Assembly (NCBI RefSeq): GCF_016900655.1
Contig: NZ_JACJKH010000030.1
Location: 1-34,975 of the forward strand
Length of the DNA stretch: 34,975 nt
Reading direction: 5' to 3'
Source of the DNA: Drancourtella massiliensis
Lineage (GTDB): Bacteria; Bacillota; Clostridia; Lachnospirales; Lachnospiraceae
Position numbers and translations under genes: made by a program. The number at the start of each line of letters is the position of its first letter. The stretch's first letter is position 1. The notes under the pieces were generated by a model that saw only the letters and a program-made list of their open reading frames with translations, was not told the DNA's origin and did not search any database. Of the stretch, positions 24,142-33,249 are shown in pieces.

Positions 24142-24708
24142 ATGAACTTTAATCTTAAATTAAAAAAAATACGCCAGTTCCGGGGAATGACCCAGAAAGA
24201 ACTGGCGCTTAGATTAGGAATAGGAGAAAAAGACGGGCATCGCATTGTTCAATATGAAAATGGAAGTCGTGTCCCGAAAAAAGATTTGGTAGATCAGATT
24301 GCAAAAATTCTGGATGTAAACCCGTGGACATTATATGACACTGCCGGACGGGATGCTTCTGAGATGCTGGAATTGCTTTTCTGGCTGGATGAATTTAATC
24401 CGTCCTCTATCAATATGTTTCTTCCTGAGACCTACCCTGACGAAAAATGCAACGATAACGGTGATACCACCGTCCGTTATCATGATAATGATGAATGGCC
24501 GGCTCATCCTCCGGTCTGCCTGTGGTTTAACTATGGAATTTTAAACGATTTTCTAAAAGAATGGCTCATAAGAAAAAATGAACTAAAAAACGGTGAGATT
24601 ACCAGAAACGAATATTTTGAGTGGAAAATCAACTGGCCTATGACCTGTGATGACTGCGGAAAACATGAACCGAAGAAAAAATGGCGGAAACCGCCCGTTT
24701 CCGCCTAA
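24142..24708 (+). CDS. XRE-family repressor of the integrated element
   Basis: This 188-residue protein has an N-terminal HTH_3 domain (L-K-K-I-R-Q-F-R-G-M-T-Q-K-E-L-A-L-R-L-G-I, then I-V-Q-Y-E-N-G-S-R-V-P-K) and a less familiar C-terminal part containing W-P-M-T-C-D-D-C-G-K-H-E-P-K. Such repressors keep the excision and transfer genes of integrated elements silent. It is transcribed away from the recombinase operon, with two palindromic operators between them. No LexA-like self-cleavage peptidase motif is visible, so induction may need an antirepressor or a ligand. The start has only a weak GGGAAATC site. Confidence 0.85.
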   Translation: MNFNLKLKKIRQFRGMTQKELALRLGIGEKDGHRIVQYENGSRVPKKDLVDQIAKILDVNPWTLYDTAGRDASEMLELLFWLDEFNPSSINMFLPETYPDEKCNDNGDTTVRYHDNDEWPAHPPVCLWFNYGILNDFLKEWLIRKNELKNGEITRNEYFEWKINWPMTCDDCGKHEPKKKWRKPPVSA

Positions 24709-24722
24709 ACATATTACATACC

Positions 24723-24761
24723 AGTCTCACAGTCTCATTTTATCCATGAGATTGTGAGACT
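24723..24761. terminator. Hairpin 1 of the AGTCTCAT family, bidirectional terminator
   Basis: 16-base arms, AGTCTCACAGTCTCAT (24723-24738) and its near-complement (24746-24761, one mismatch), surround a 7-base loop. It lies between the convergent ends of the XRE repressor and HIRAN genes. Confidence 0.6.
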
Positions 24762-24769
24762 AATTACAA

Positions 24770-25660
24770 TCAGCACTTATGTATCTGAATTTTTATCCAT
24801 AAAAGAGGTTCTTTTGCCAGTTTTTCTCGATTCTTTTCTAAAACCTTTGTTCCAGAAACTTTTTCCGCATATTCCAGTTTTGATACTGTTGTTATCACCG
24901 TTGCTTCGCATTCAATAATCTTTTCATCTATAAGTGGCGATAATTTTGCACTAATCTCTGCGGGAATATGTCCTAATGATCCAATTTCACTTCTAACCTC
25001 TATCGCATTTGCATCATAAATATTCTCCGGTTCTCTCACCAGAAAAACTTTTTCCCCATCTGTCAATTTGGCTATATTAACGGGTCTATCTTCATATTTT
25101 GTTCCGACAACCATTTGTTGCTCTAACATGCTTTGCAGCCTATACCAATCAATTCGTAATAAGTCTTCGCTGTTAAACAAATTTTCCTGCCATTCCTGCT
25201 CTGTTGAACACCAGCTTTCTTCTAATTCCGCTTGTGCCCTTTCCTGTTCTTCTTCCGATTCCCAGTCCTGCAAATCCAACTCTTTCAGACACCATTTTTC
25301 ACAATTGACTTCTGTGGAATTACTTTCAGAAGTGATCTTCATATGTTCTTCGCCTTCACAGATCAGCCAATTATGGTTCACAATTCCTTTTATTGAAAGT
25401 TCCGGGAATTTTTCTTTTACTTTTTTCAAAAAGCCAGGAATCAACTGATACCCTAAGCTATTTACCTGACCCAGTGAATGGATAACATTCCACTCTTCGT
25501 CATAATCCCCCAGCCAACTATACTCATCGATTCTATTAACCTCATAGCTTTCTGAATTACAATGAACTCGCCATGCTTCTTTCATAAAGAATGTCAATTC
25601 ATTCAGTTTTTCTTTCGAACCATAAAAAAATATCGTACAATCTCCTGTATCTGTTGCCAT
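24770..25660 (-). CDS. HIRAN-domain protein of unknown function
   Basis: The C-terminal 100 residues of this 296-residue protein fit a HIRAN domain: V-V-G-T-K-Y-E-D-R-P-V-N, then L-V-R-E-P-E-N-I-Y-D-A-N-A-I-E-V and G-S-L-G-H-I-P-A-E-I-S-A-K-L-S-P-L. HIRAN binds 3' ends of single-stranded DNA, as in HLTF-type helicases, and occurs alone in bacterial mobile elements. The N-terminal 130 residues (W-S-W-L-G-D-Y-D-E-E-W-N region, then W-L-I-C-E-G-E-E) are unassigned, and a very acidic linker (E-S-E-E-E-Q-E-R-A-Q-A-E-L-E-E) joins the parts. Hairpins with a shared arm sequence lie on both sides. A role in recognising damaged or replicating DNA is a guess. Confidence 0.75.
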   Translation of the reverse strand: MATDTGDCTIFFYGSKEKLNELTFFMKEAWRVHCNSESYEVNRIDEYSWLGDYDEEWNVIHSLGQVNSLGYQLIPGFLKKVKEKFPELSIKGIVNHNWLICEGEEHMKITSESNSTEVNCEKWCLKELDLQDWESEEEQERAQAELEESWCSTEQEWQENLFNSEDLLRIDWYRLQSMLEQQMVVGTKYEDRPVNIAKLTDGEKVFLVREPENIYDANAIEVRSEIGSLGHIPAEISAKLSPLIDEKIIECEATVITTVSKLEYAEKVSGTKVLEKNREKLAKEPLLWIKIQIHKC

Positions 25661-25694
25661 TTCCTCACCTTTAGCACATATATGTTTTCACAAA

Positions 25695-25740
25695 ATAAGT
25701 CTCACAGTCTCATCAAATTAATGAGATCATGAGACTTATT
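25695..25740. terminator. Hairpin 2 of the AGTCTCAT family
   Basis: The same 16-mer AGTCTCACAGTCTCAT (25698-25713) as in hairpin 1 pairs imperfectly with 25721-25736, extended by ATA/TAT outside. It lies upstream of the HIRAN gene and may be an attenuator or operator. Confidence 0.5.
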
Positions 25741-25810
25741 TTTATCATACACCTTTAAAAATCGTATATATACAGTTTTTTTGCATGCAAAATTCAAAAG
25801 TTTGGTGTGT

Positions 25811-25852
25811 AGTCTCATGTAAATCTCACCAGTCTCATTTTAATATGAGACT
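25811..25852. terminator. Hairpin 3 of the AGTCTCAT family
   Basis: AGTCTCAT occurs at 25811 and 25831; the latter pairs perfectly with ATGAGACT at 25845-25852 across a 6-base loop. It sits at the stop codon of the AlbA_2-type gene. Confidence 0.5.
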
Positions 25853-27234
25853 TATAATTTCCATTCACCCGCTTTTTTATCATAAGAAACTCCACATTTT
25901 TTTCGGATTTTTGCATAATCTCTAAATACAGTTGCCCTCGAAATGTCTAAAACAGCCATAACTTCTTCAACGGTCAATTTATTATTTGCTTTTATCATTT
26001 TTAAAATCGTAGTCTCACGTTCTGTTAATTCATTTTCTTCAGCATATTCATGGACTGCTGTTTCTGTAATCGGAATGTTAATTCTAAATACGTCATTCTC
26101 AATTAATTCCGGTTTTCCTCCCGGAGTATAAATAGGTGTGTATTTGTATAAATTCCTAACCCCGGAACCTATTGTATCAGCCAACCCTACAGCAACAAAG
26201 AATCTTGCCAAAATCGGATTTTTAGGATATGGTGTAAATTCCGTTTCCAAGATATTCCCCTGACGCCGTGGTCTACACCAGTTTTCCGTCCGAATCCAGT
26301 CTTTTTCAATAATGACCTTTGCCGGAAACGCACTGGAAAAATCTCTATGAACCAAAATATTACTTACAACCTCTCTTGAAATCAAATCTCTGACACTAGT
26401 TCTCACATTATCAACCAGATAGAATTTATCTGATGTGTGCTTTGCTATAAACTCCATTAAAATTTCATAACTCTCAATCAGATTCGTTTTTACAATTAAA
26501 CGATCGTCATACCGATCCATGTTCTCTTTTCTGCATAGCGCATCTGTAACATAGCCCGGTACACAAGATTGGATTACCTCATCTTTTCCAAACAGTAATA
26601 TGGCTGCAAGATTCTATCCCTGCTCTCCTGTAACAAAATCTGTTTCATACAGTCCTGCACTAACCATAAGTTCCTTATCTGACATTTTCAGCCATTCATG
26701 ACGAGGATTGTTATTTGAAATTAATCTCCGAACTTTCTGCATTAAATCCGTTCTCAAATGTTCTTCCCGAACATAAGGAAACAGCTTACTTTCCGTATAG
26801 GTATTGCTCTTTCTGGCATAAAGATTTTCCATTTGTATTGGAGAATCTGTAATGTCCATATCTCCTTCTTCATTTCTGTCATACACACGTCCGGAACATT
26901 TTTCTACCGTTGATGTTGGCGGAACATAGGTATATAACAACAACATTCCCTCATATTCAAATTCTTCTATAGATAAATACAGAGTAGGTGACATTTTATT
27001 AGGATTATTCAATTGATTTACAAAATTCTTTTTTAAATCCTTAACAGCATTTCGATTCACACCTATCGGGATTCCTCCATCTTTTACGCCCATAATAATA
27101 TAGCCACCATACCGATTGGAAAATGCCGACACTGTTTCATATACGGAATCATGTATCTGATTTACACATTCTTTGTATTCTATGGTTATCTTTTCATCTT
27201 TTGAAAGCATTTCTCGCATTTTTTCATGTGTCAT
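25852..27234 (-). pseudogene. AlbA_2 (Schlafen-like) ATPase-type regulator interrupted by one amber codon
   Basis: The 5' part (27234 to 26614) has an AlbA_2/Slfn DNA-binding domain: E-Y-K-E-C and S-A-F-S-N-R-Y-G-G-Y-I-I-M-G-V-K-D-G-G. The 3' part has the usual HATPase-like domain (R-E-V-V-S-N-I-L-V-H-R-D-F, then I-G-S-G-V-R-N-L-Y-K-Y) and a winged helix (E-E-V-M-A-V-L-D-I-S-R-A-T-V-F-R). Between them the frame continues unbroken except for TAG at 26614-26616, where G-stop-N-L-A-A-I-L-L-F-G-K-D-E replaces the expected G-Y-N-L. One base change explains it. Intact, the protein would be about 460 residues and act as a transcriptional regulator. Readthrough or re-initiation at ATG 26520 is possible. 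Confidence 0.8.
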
Positions 27235-27313
27235 TGCATCACCCCTTTTTACTATTAACTACTTACACGCATCTTATAACAAAAATAAAGTTTATATGGA
27301 AATACCTATGTTT

Positions 27314-27475
27314 TTATTTTTCGATTACTATATCTTCTTGCTTTCCAAATGTGTCCATATACATTTTAATCACATCTTCATCTGGCATTCCCTTCAAAAC
27401 TCGTTCATAAAAATCTGCAAAACCTGCTGCTTCATAATACTTCTCCAAATAATCTTTCATTTCTTCCACAAACAT
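27314..27475 (-). CDS. Small acidic protein, second of a pair
   Basis: This 53-residue protein reads M-F-V-E-E-M-K-D-Y-L-E-K-Y-Y-E-A-A-G-F-A-D-F-Y-E, then L-K-G-M-P-D-E-D-V-I-K-M-Y. It lies 6 bases after the stop of the neighbouring small gene, and its ribosome site AGGTGA spans that stop. Small paired proteins of this appearance are frequent in Lachnospiraceae islands; no function is known to me. Confidence 0.65.
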   Translation of the reverse strand: MFVEEMKDYLEKYYEAAGFADFYERVLKGMPDEDVIKMYMDTFGKQEDIVIEK

Positions 27476-27481
27476 ATTATG

Positions 27482-27658
27482 TCACCTATAATACCTTTGT
27501 AAGTCAAATCCTAATTTTGTAGCAATACAAATAAGTTCTTCCCCATCAGCTTTCTCAATTACTGATATTTCAAACATTGCTACTGGAAATCCCTGAAACA
27601 TTGCCGTTCCATAATAATCTTTCAAATCGCTTCTCAACCTTTTATAATCAATTTCCAT
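27482..27658 (-). CDS. Small hypothetical protein, first of a pair
   Basis: This 58-residue protein reads M-E-I-D-Y-K-R-L-R-S-D-L-K-D-Y-Y-G-T-A-M, then F-P-V-A-M-F-E-I-S-V-I-E-K-A-D-G-E-E-L-I and ends Q-R-Y-Y-R. The composition and ordered pattern support a real gene, although the ribosome site is weak. It is followed closely by the second small gene and lies 35 bases after the NERD-helicase stop, probably in the same transcript. Confidence 0.65.
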   Translation of the reverse strand: MEIDYKRLRSDLKDYYGTAMFQGFPVAMFEISVIEKADGEELICIATKLGFDLQRYYR

Positions 27659-27693
27659 AATACTAATCCCATACTTTTATAATCTTTCGAATT

Positions 27694-29427
27694 CTATATA
27701 ATTTCATCTAAATCAAGAATTTTTGCTTGTGTTTTCATAGCAATACGTCCTTTTGCAGCGAAATGACTTTTCCTACTGATAGCATCTGCTATATCTTTAA
27801 TTTTCTGTTCATCCCCATTAATAAAAAGATTCAAGTATTGAGTGGCTCTTGAACAAGCAACATAAAACATCCGCTTTCTTTCTTCATCTGTAAAACTTTT
27901 TTCATCAATGTCCACAATAATTACAACACGACTTTCAAGTCCCTTAAATTTACTTGCAGTAGTAAACAAGATTGAAGAATTTGTTTTTTCACGGGTGATC
28001 GGGATGCCAGCTATTTTATTAATCTTCCCAAGAATAGAATCTTCCTCTGATTTCAATGACAGAATAACAATATCTGAATATTCATAGCCGTAATGTTCGC
28101 CAGTCAACATTCTAATAAGTTTTGCAAGTCGTGTTATGGGCTCCCCTTTTACAAAACTAATGGATGTCTGATCACCATTAATCATCATTATTTTTTTATT
28201 CAATGAAATATCAATAACATTGTAGGAAGTAAGCGCAATTTCATATGTATTACGACAATTCTTAGTTAAAAGCAACTTACATTCAGCGTTTTCAATCCAC
28301 GCAGGAACTTTTTGTGTTGTCAGAAGCTGATTTTTGTCATAAAAAACAAAGAAATGACCATCAACTAGATCGATGTATTCCTTAAAATAGACAACTTCTT
28401 CTTCCATAAAATCCTGCCCCTCATCAATTATCACATCATCAAACTCCAAAAAATCCCAATCAATCTTTAGAAGTTCTGCTGTTCTTTTTTCTTTTGACGA
28501 GGTATCTGCGCCCGGACGATATTTTGCAATAAATGTATGAATGTTGCAGTATGACACATTATCATAAGGATACATGTGTTGCAAATAGGTAAATAATAAT
28601 CTATTAAAACAGAGAAACAATACTTTTCTCCCGTCGGCTCCAAAGCGTCGTGCAGCCTCCTTAGCAATCAAAGTTTTTCCTGTCCCAGCTACCCCCTGGA
28701 TTGTTGCACTTTTTTGTTCTGAAATATAATCCAAAAGACCAGTTTGTTCATTGGTCAATTTCAAAAATGCATGATCCAGTTCACCCTTACGAGCTCCAGG
28801 AGCAGATATTAATTCAAAGTCACTGGCAATTGATTCCAGAATCATATTATATTCCTCATCGCTTATATTAACTTTTCCACGAGAAGCATAAAATTCAAAA
28901 ATATCATATATTGCCTGTCCCTTCTTTTCAAAGTCTTCATCCCCAAGAACCGCACCAGAAATTTCCCTATATTTTAATGGGAAGTTAGGCAGTTTGCTCT
29001 TGATCTCACATGTTGAAAACCATACTGCAGCCTCAATAGGAAAGCGATCACTCAAATTCGGTGCTATTGTGTCAAGCATTTTTCGATAATGATATATTCC
29101 ATCAATAGCTTGGGAAAGAGGATCGTTCTTTTTATCAGGGTTCAAAATACTAACTTCATTTGTCGAAGTGTTTATCTGATGAAAAACTCCACCATGAACT
29201 CTAATATCTCCACCTTTTACTTCAAGAACTAATGCCCCTAAAGTTTTATTTAAAATTAGAAAATCATTTTCTTTCCATGTTGATTTCCATTTATTACCAC
29301 GTTTTACCCATTGAACAGAATGGAAAATAGTAAAATTGTTATTGAGTTGTTCAAGGAGTTCATATACTCTTATTTCAGAATACGGTACATCCGAGAGATC
29401 CTCTTTAATAGGATATATCTGTGCCAT
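27694..29427 (-). CDS. NERD-domain SF1 (UvrD-like) helicase
   Basis: The first 150 or so residues form a NERD nuclease-related domain: E-x-R-V-Y-E-L-L at the start, E-N-D-F-L-I-L-N, then L-E-V-K-G-G, the E-x-K core. The rest is an SF1 helicase with Walker A G-V-A-G-T-G-K-T near residue 248, Walker B V-I-I-D-E-G-Q-D-F, T-A-S-K-F-K-G-L-E-S and F-Y-V-A-C-S-R-A at the end, 577 residues in all. It should bind, unwind and perhaps cut DNA. Its ATG lies one base after the stop of the 1,196-residue helicase, so the two are made together and probably act as one system. Confidence 0.88.
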   Translation of the reverse strand: MAQIYPIKEDLSDVPYSEIRVYELLEQLNNNFTIFHSVQWVKRGNKWKSTWKENDFLILNKTLGALVLEVKGGDIRVHGGVFHQINTSTNEVSILNPDKKNDPLSQAIDGIYHYRKMLDTIAPNLSDRFPIEAAVWFSTCEIKSKLPNFPLKYREISGAVLGDEDFEKKGQAIYDIFEFYASRGKVNISDEEYNMILESIASDFELISAPGARKGELDHAFLKLTNEQTGLLDYISEQKSATIQGVAGTGKTLIAKEAARRFGADGRKVLFLCFNRLLFTYLQHMYPYDNVSYCNIHTFIAKYRPGADTSSKEKRTAELLKIDWDFLEFDDVIIDEGQDFMEEEVVYFKEYIDLVDGHFFVFYDKNQLLTTQKVPAWIENAECKLLLTKNCRNTYEIALTSYNVIDISLNKKIMMINGDQTSISFVKGEPITRLAKLIRMLTGEHYGYEYSDIVILSLKSEEDSILGKINKIAGIPITREKTNSSILFTTASKFKGLESRVVIIVDIDEKSFTDEERKRMFYVACSRATQYLNLFINGDEQKIKDIADAISRKSHFAAKGRIAMKTQAKILDLDEII

Positions 29428-29428
29428 A

Positions 29429-32400
29429 TCAACGCAAATCTCCCTTTATCTTATTATAGTCTATTTCATAAATTTTGTATGCATGCCAGCCCTTACTTTC
29501 AAAATACTCTATGGTTCTGTCAGCAGTATCCTGTTGACAAACCAAAGTGTCTTTGGACGGCCATGACATAAGGATATCATTCCCCTCATCAGATTTTTTT
29601 ATGGTAGTTTCTAAATATTCGGGTATAGGTATATCATTCTCAGCCATCCGCTCAATGATGACTTGCTCACTATCATCAAAGAATGATGCAAGTTCACTCC
29701 AGTTATGGAACATATTTGTAGGATAAGAATGTTCTTTGTCAACAGAACGGCTTAGCTTTACCGTTTTTACAGTCTTTGTTTCTGCACCGCAAAGGACGTC
29801 ATATCCAAGAAAATACTCTTCAATATATGTCCACCGTTCTTCGTCAGTTTTTAGTTCATTGAAAAACTTTAGTAGAATAGCGACATCTCTCTCATGTTTC
29901 TGTTTAGCTTTAGATACGTAATTATTCGAATAAAATGTATTACCCAGAACAATGTTTCTCACTTTATTTGGATCATTCAAACGAATAAAAATTTCTGGTT
30001 CCTCTCCGCCGGCAATTTCATAGGTGATGTAATCAAAAATTGATAGAAGTTTTAACGTCGTACTCGAAGTATCATCCGACTCAAGGTTCATAAAGCCAGA
30101 ATATGATGCACTTTCATTTGTCCTAGATAAGTTATTCATAATTTTAGACTTAATAATCGGCTTACGCATCATTTCTTTGAAATTACCATGAGTGAGCGAA
30201 TAATAAGTTTTTCCAGAAGAATCATTCGTTCTGCGTTTTATACATTTTCCATTCGGGTCAACTAATTCGAAAAGAGAGTTTGCAATAATTCTTGCTTTTG
30301 CCATACCATACTTTTCTCGAATAAGTTTTGAAAAATCTTCTGTCGTAAAATAAGTATTTCTAAAGTTTCCATACAGCAAATCAGATATGTACTCAAAATC
30401 GGTCAAAATTAATTCCCGAAGATCAGACATCAAATACTCCCCTCGTGCTTCAACACTTACTCTTTGTCGTGGATGAATATAAGACCGAATGGACGGCATA
30501 ATTTCAACCTTATCCTTGGAAGTCAAATTGGAATTGAAATACCAATACTTGAACTGTGGAAAGGATATGTTTTGATGAAACTCTTCCCATATCTGTTTCA
30601 AATCAATAGTATATATATCTCCACCATCGCTAAGAGTTGATCCGTCTGCTTGAATTTCTTTGTAACGTCCTTTTTCTATATATTTCATGCACTTACCATA
30701 TTTTGAAGCAAGCACTTCAGTTTCGTGATCTTTTGAAATACAAACAAATGCTTTTGTAAATACGCTCTGAGGGCGAGAAATAAGCACCTTGAAAGGAAAC
30801 TTATTCTGGAAATCTTTTTCAATCATAAGGAGACAAGTTTTTAATTTGTTAATGCAATCCCCTTCATTTTTCCCGTTAAATATATAAGTAAACGATTGTG
30901 GGGAAATCAGAAAACTTCTTGCTCCCTTTTTGCTTTTATAGGTATCATAAATACCTTCGAGAACTTTCTTTATTTGATATTGGCGGATTTGAGACATTCC
31001 AAATAACACCCGCATAAAAGTCATATCATTATAGAAAAAGTCAGTCATTGCCGTTCCTTCCATTGAAGACTTTCGTGCAGCGCGTCCTATCTCTTGAACA
31101 TAATCAGAAAGATTTCCACTTACAGCATAGTGATATACATTTTGAACGTCATTAACATCAACACCCATACCAAATGCTTTTGTTGCCAGCATAATCGGTG
31201 TAGTACCTTTACGAAATCCTTCGAATATCATGTGTTTATACTCATTGAATGCCTCGGTACTCATCTCATTGATATTACGACCCGTATATGTGCCGATTCG
31301 TTTGTCAAGAGTAATTCCTGCAAAACCTCTAACTCCTTTGGCAGCATCTCCAGCCAATGAAGCATATGGAAAATATACAATAGTTTTTTCGTTGTGAGCA
31401 AGCCACTTTTTTATTCTTTCGTCAAGTGCTTTGGTTTTAGCCTCTTCATATTCAGATTTGGAAAGCTTACGCCCTTCTCCATGATGAACAATATCAAATT
31501 TTATATCTTCACGTCGTACATAACCTATGTATTTTACTGGATTTTCCATATACAGACTAATAATAGTATCACTAACAGAATCATCTATTCCACCGTTTAC
31601 TGCCGTCGCTGTAAAAGCACAAATTGGAAAATGATAGATCTTTCGTTTCATACCTTTTAATGTCTGAACCTGATTTCTTAGACGATTAATATAACTACCT
31701 AGATACCAATAATCTGGTCTAAACCCAACTCCCCAAGTAGTTACAATATGTGCTTCGTCAACAATAAGAAGTCCAATATCTCTGCCTCCAATAATGGTTT
31801 CAATAGAATACGACAACAACGTTTCGGGACTTAAATACAAAAGATCCACTTCACCGTCTTTTATTCTTTGAAGTACAGCTTCTTTTTCAACTTGAGAAAT
31901 CAGATCTGAGTTAAATACCTCAACTCTCGTATAACCACTCTGATTCAATTTTTCTTTTTGGTCCTGCATTAGAGCCTTAACTGGTTCTATTATTATAGTT
32001 AGTTTATTGTATTTCTTTGCAAGATAAACCGCTGGGATTTGGAACATGACGGACTTACCCGCTCCTGTTGATGCAGTAATAAAAATATCTCGAGAGGCAT
32101 TGCCATTTTCTCCATCATATGAACGTTCTGCCTGCTTAATAATTTCCTCAATTATATGAGCTTGGGAAAGTTCGATGACTTCTTTATTAATATCCGGATT
32201 TTTGTAAAATGGAATCTTTCTAAACTCAGTGAATCCATCAATATGAATATCATTCTGTGCAATGGAAACAAGTTCCTGTTCTAAGACAATCTCTTCCGAC
32301 AATTTTTCATAATGTTTAACAAGCGAAATCCCATTCACTTTACAGAACGCTTGAAGAGACTTTTGAATTCTCTTAGCACTTTCGCCATCAGTAGAGCTTA

Positions 32401-33019
32401 CTCCAATAACATTCGGCTTTATCGCTATAATCCGCTCCAAATCCCTCAAGTATGTGTCAATATCTTCATTAATAAAAACATCATAATCACTGCGTATCTG
32501 GCCTTCTTCAATTGTTATATTAAAAGGATAAAAATCTTCTACAGGTGCCTCTTCTAAATGCTCATACTCATATTCATAAAAACTGCCATAATATATACCA
32601 TTAATTTCAGAAATTGTGCTATATACAGCAAGATACCGCTTACATTCTTCGCTTTCATTATTATCAGCACGAGTATCTCCATTAATTGTATCAATAATTT
32701 CTGTTGCTAACTCTGGTGACATTGAAAAATCAATAGGGAAATAATCTGGATACAGATTATTTCTAAAAATTTTTAAAATTAAACCATCTTCCTCAACAGC
32801 ATCATCTATCCTCTTGTTTATCAGAGCATACTCTTCATAGGTGATCCATACAGAATCATCTTCATCAAGTAAAATAAGTGCTTGAGCAAGTTTTTTTCTA
32901 GTAGATTTATCAAATTCAAGAACATTTTTCTTTTGACTAATCTCACCATCTACCAAAGGTTGTTCCTGCAAAGTTTCAAGAAACTCCTGATTAAACCCCT
33001 TATAAACTGTCAGTTTCAT
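29429..33019 (-). CDS. Large RecQ-like DEAH helicase
   Basis: The 1,196-residue protein has an N-terminal region of about 300 residues with no recognised domain, then an SF2 helicase core. Walker A is S-T-G-A-G-K322-S, D421-E-A-H-I-V-T-T-W-G resembles RecQ motif II, T-A-T-A-V is motif III, and Y-V-Q-E-I-G-R-A-A-R is motif VI, also RecQ-like. The final 450 residues, with repeated F-x-Y-W-Y-F and W-T-Y-I-E-E-Y segments, are unassigned. It is far longer than housekeeping RecQ (about 600). The start has GAGGTGA. It is the first gene of the pair with the NERD helicase. DpdF-like or other defence helicases are possible relatives. Confidence 0.85.
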   Translation of the reverse strand: MKLTVYKGFNQEFLETLQEQPLVDGEISQKKNVLEFDKSTRKKLAQALILLDEDDSVWITYEEYALINKRIDDAVEEDGLILKIFRNNLYPDYFPIDFSMSPELATEIIDTINGDTRADNNESEECKRYLAVYSTISEINGIYYGSFYEYEYEHLEEAPVEDFYPFNITIEEGQIRSDYDVFINEDIDTYLRDLERIIAIKPNVIGVSSTDGESAKRIQKSLQAFCKVNGISLVKHYEKLSEEIVLEQELVSIAQNDIHIDGFTEFRKIPFYKNPDINKEVIELSQAHIIEEIIKQAERSYDGENGNASRDIFITASTGAGKSVMFQIPAVYLAKKYNKLTIIIEPVKALMQDQKEKLNQSGYTRVEVFNSDLISQVEKEAVLQRIKDGEVDLLYLSPETLLSYSIETIIGGRDIGLLIVDEAHIVTTWGVGFRPDYWYLGSYINRLRNQVQTLKGMKRKIYHFPICAFTATAVNGGIDDSVSDTIISLYMENPVKYIGYVRREDIKFDIVHHGEGRKLSKSEYEEAKTKALDERIKKWLAHNEKTIVYFPYASLAGDAAKGVRGFAGITLDKRIGTYTGRNINEMSTEAFNEYKHMIFEGFRKGTTPIMLATKAFGMGVDVNDVQNVYHYAVSGNLSDYVQEIGRAARKSSMEGTAMTDFFYNDMTFMRVLFGMSQIRQYQIKKVLEGIYDTYKSKKGARSFLISPQSFTYIFNGKNEGDCINKLKTCLLMIEKDFQNKFPFKVLISRPQSVFTKAFVCISKDHETEVLASKYGKCMKYIEKGRYKEIQADGSTLSDGGDIYTIDLKQIWEEFHQNISFPQFKYWYFNSNLTSKDKVEIMPSIRSYIHPRQRVSVEARGEYLMSDLRELILTDFEYISDLLYGNFRNTYFTTEDFSKLIREKYGMAKARIIANSLFELVDPNGKCIKRRTNDSSGKTYYSLTHGNFKEMMRKPIIKSKIMNNLSRTNESASYSGFMNLESDDTSSTTLKLLSIFDYITYEIAGGEEPEIFIRLNDPNKVRNIVLGNTFYSNNYVSKAKQKHERDVAILLKFFNELKTDEERWTYIEEYFLGYDVLCGAETKTVKTVKLSRSVDKEHSYPTNMFHNWSELASFFDDSEQVIIERMAENDIPIPEYLETTIKKSDEGNDILMSWPSKDTLVCQQDTADRTIEYFESKGWHAYKIYEIDYNKIKGDLR

Positions 33020-33249
33020 TTGGTCACCTCTTTTGATTTTATCACAATGTATCTTTCTATTTTCCTTTTTGACTATCTGCCCTTTTTAATAATTCATATT
33101 TTAATTCAGTCAAAAAAGCTTTATCATTTTAATTAAGCATCCTACTGTATGCATCGCATAAAACATGTATCACTTTAATCTACATTTTACAACACAAATC
33201 GCTTCTTCTCAACTTTTCTACTCTTTACAGTAATATATTTTATTAATTT

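Noticed and set aside
24723-25852. CRISPR-like array from the repeated AGTCTCAT motif
   Set aside because: Copies are few, lie in hairpins between genes, and have no regular spacing or unique spacers.
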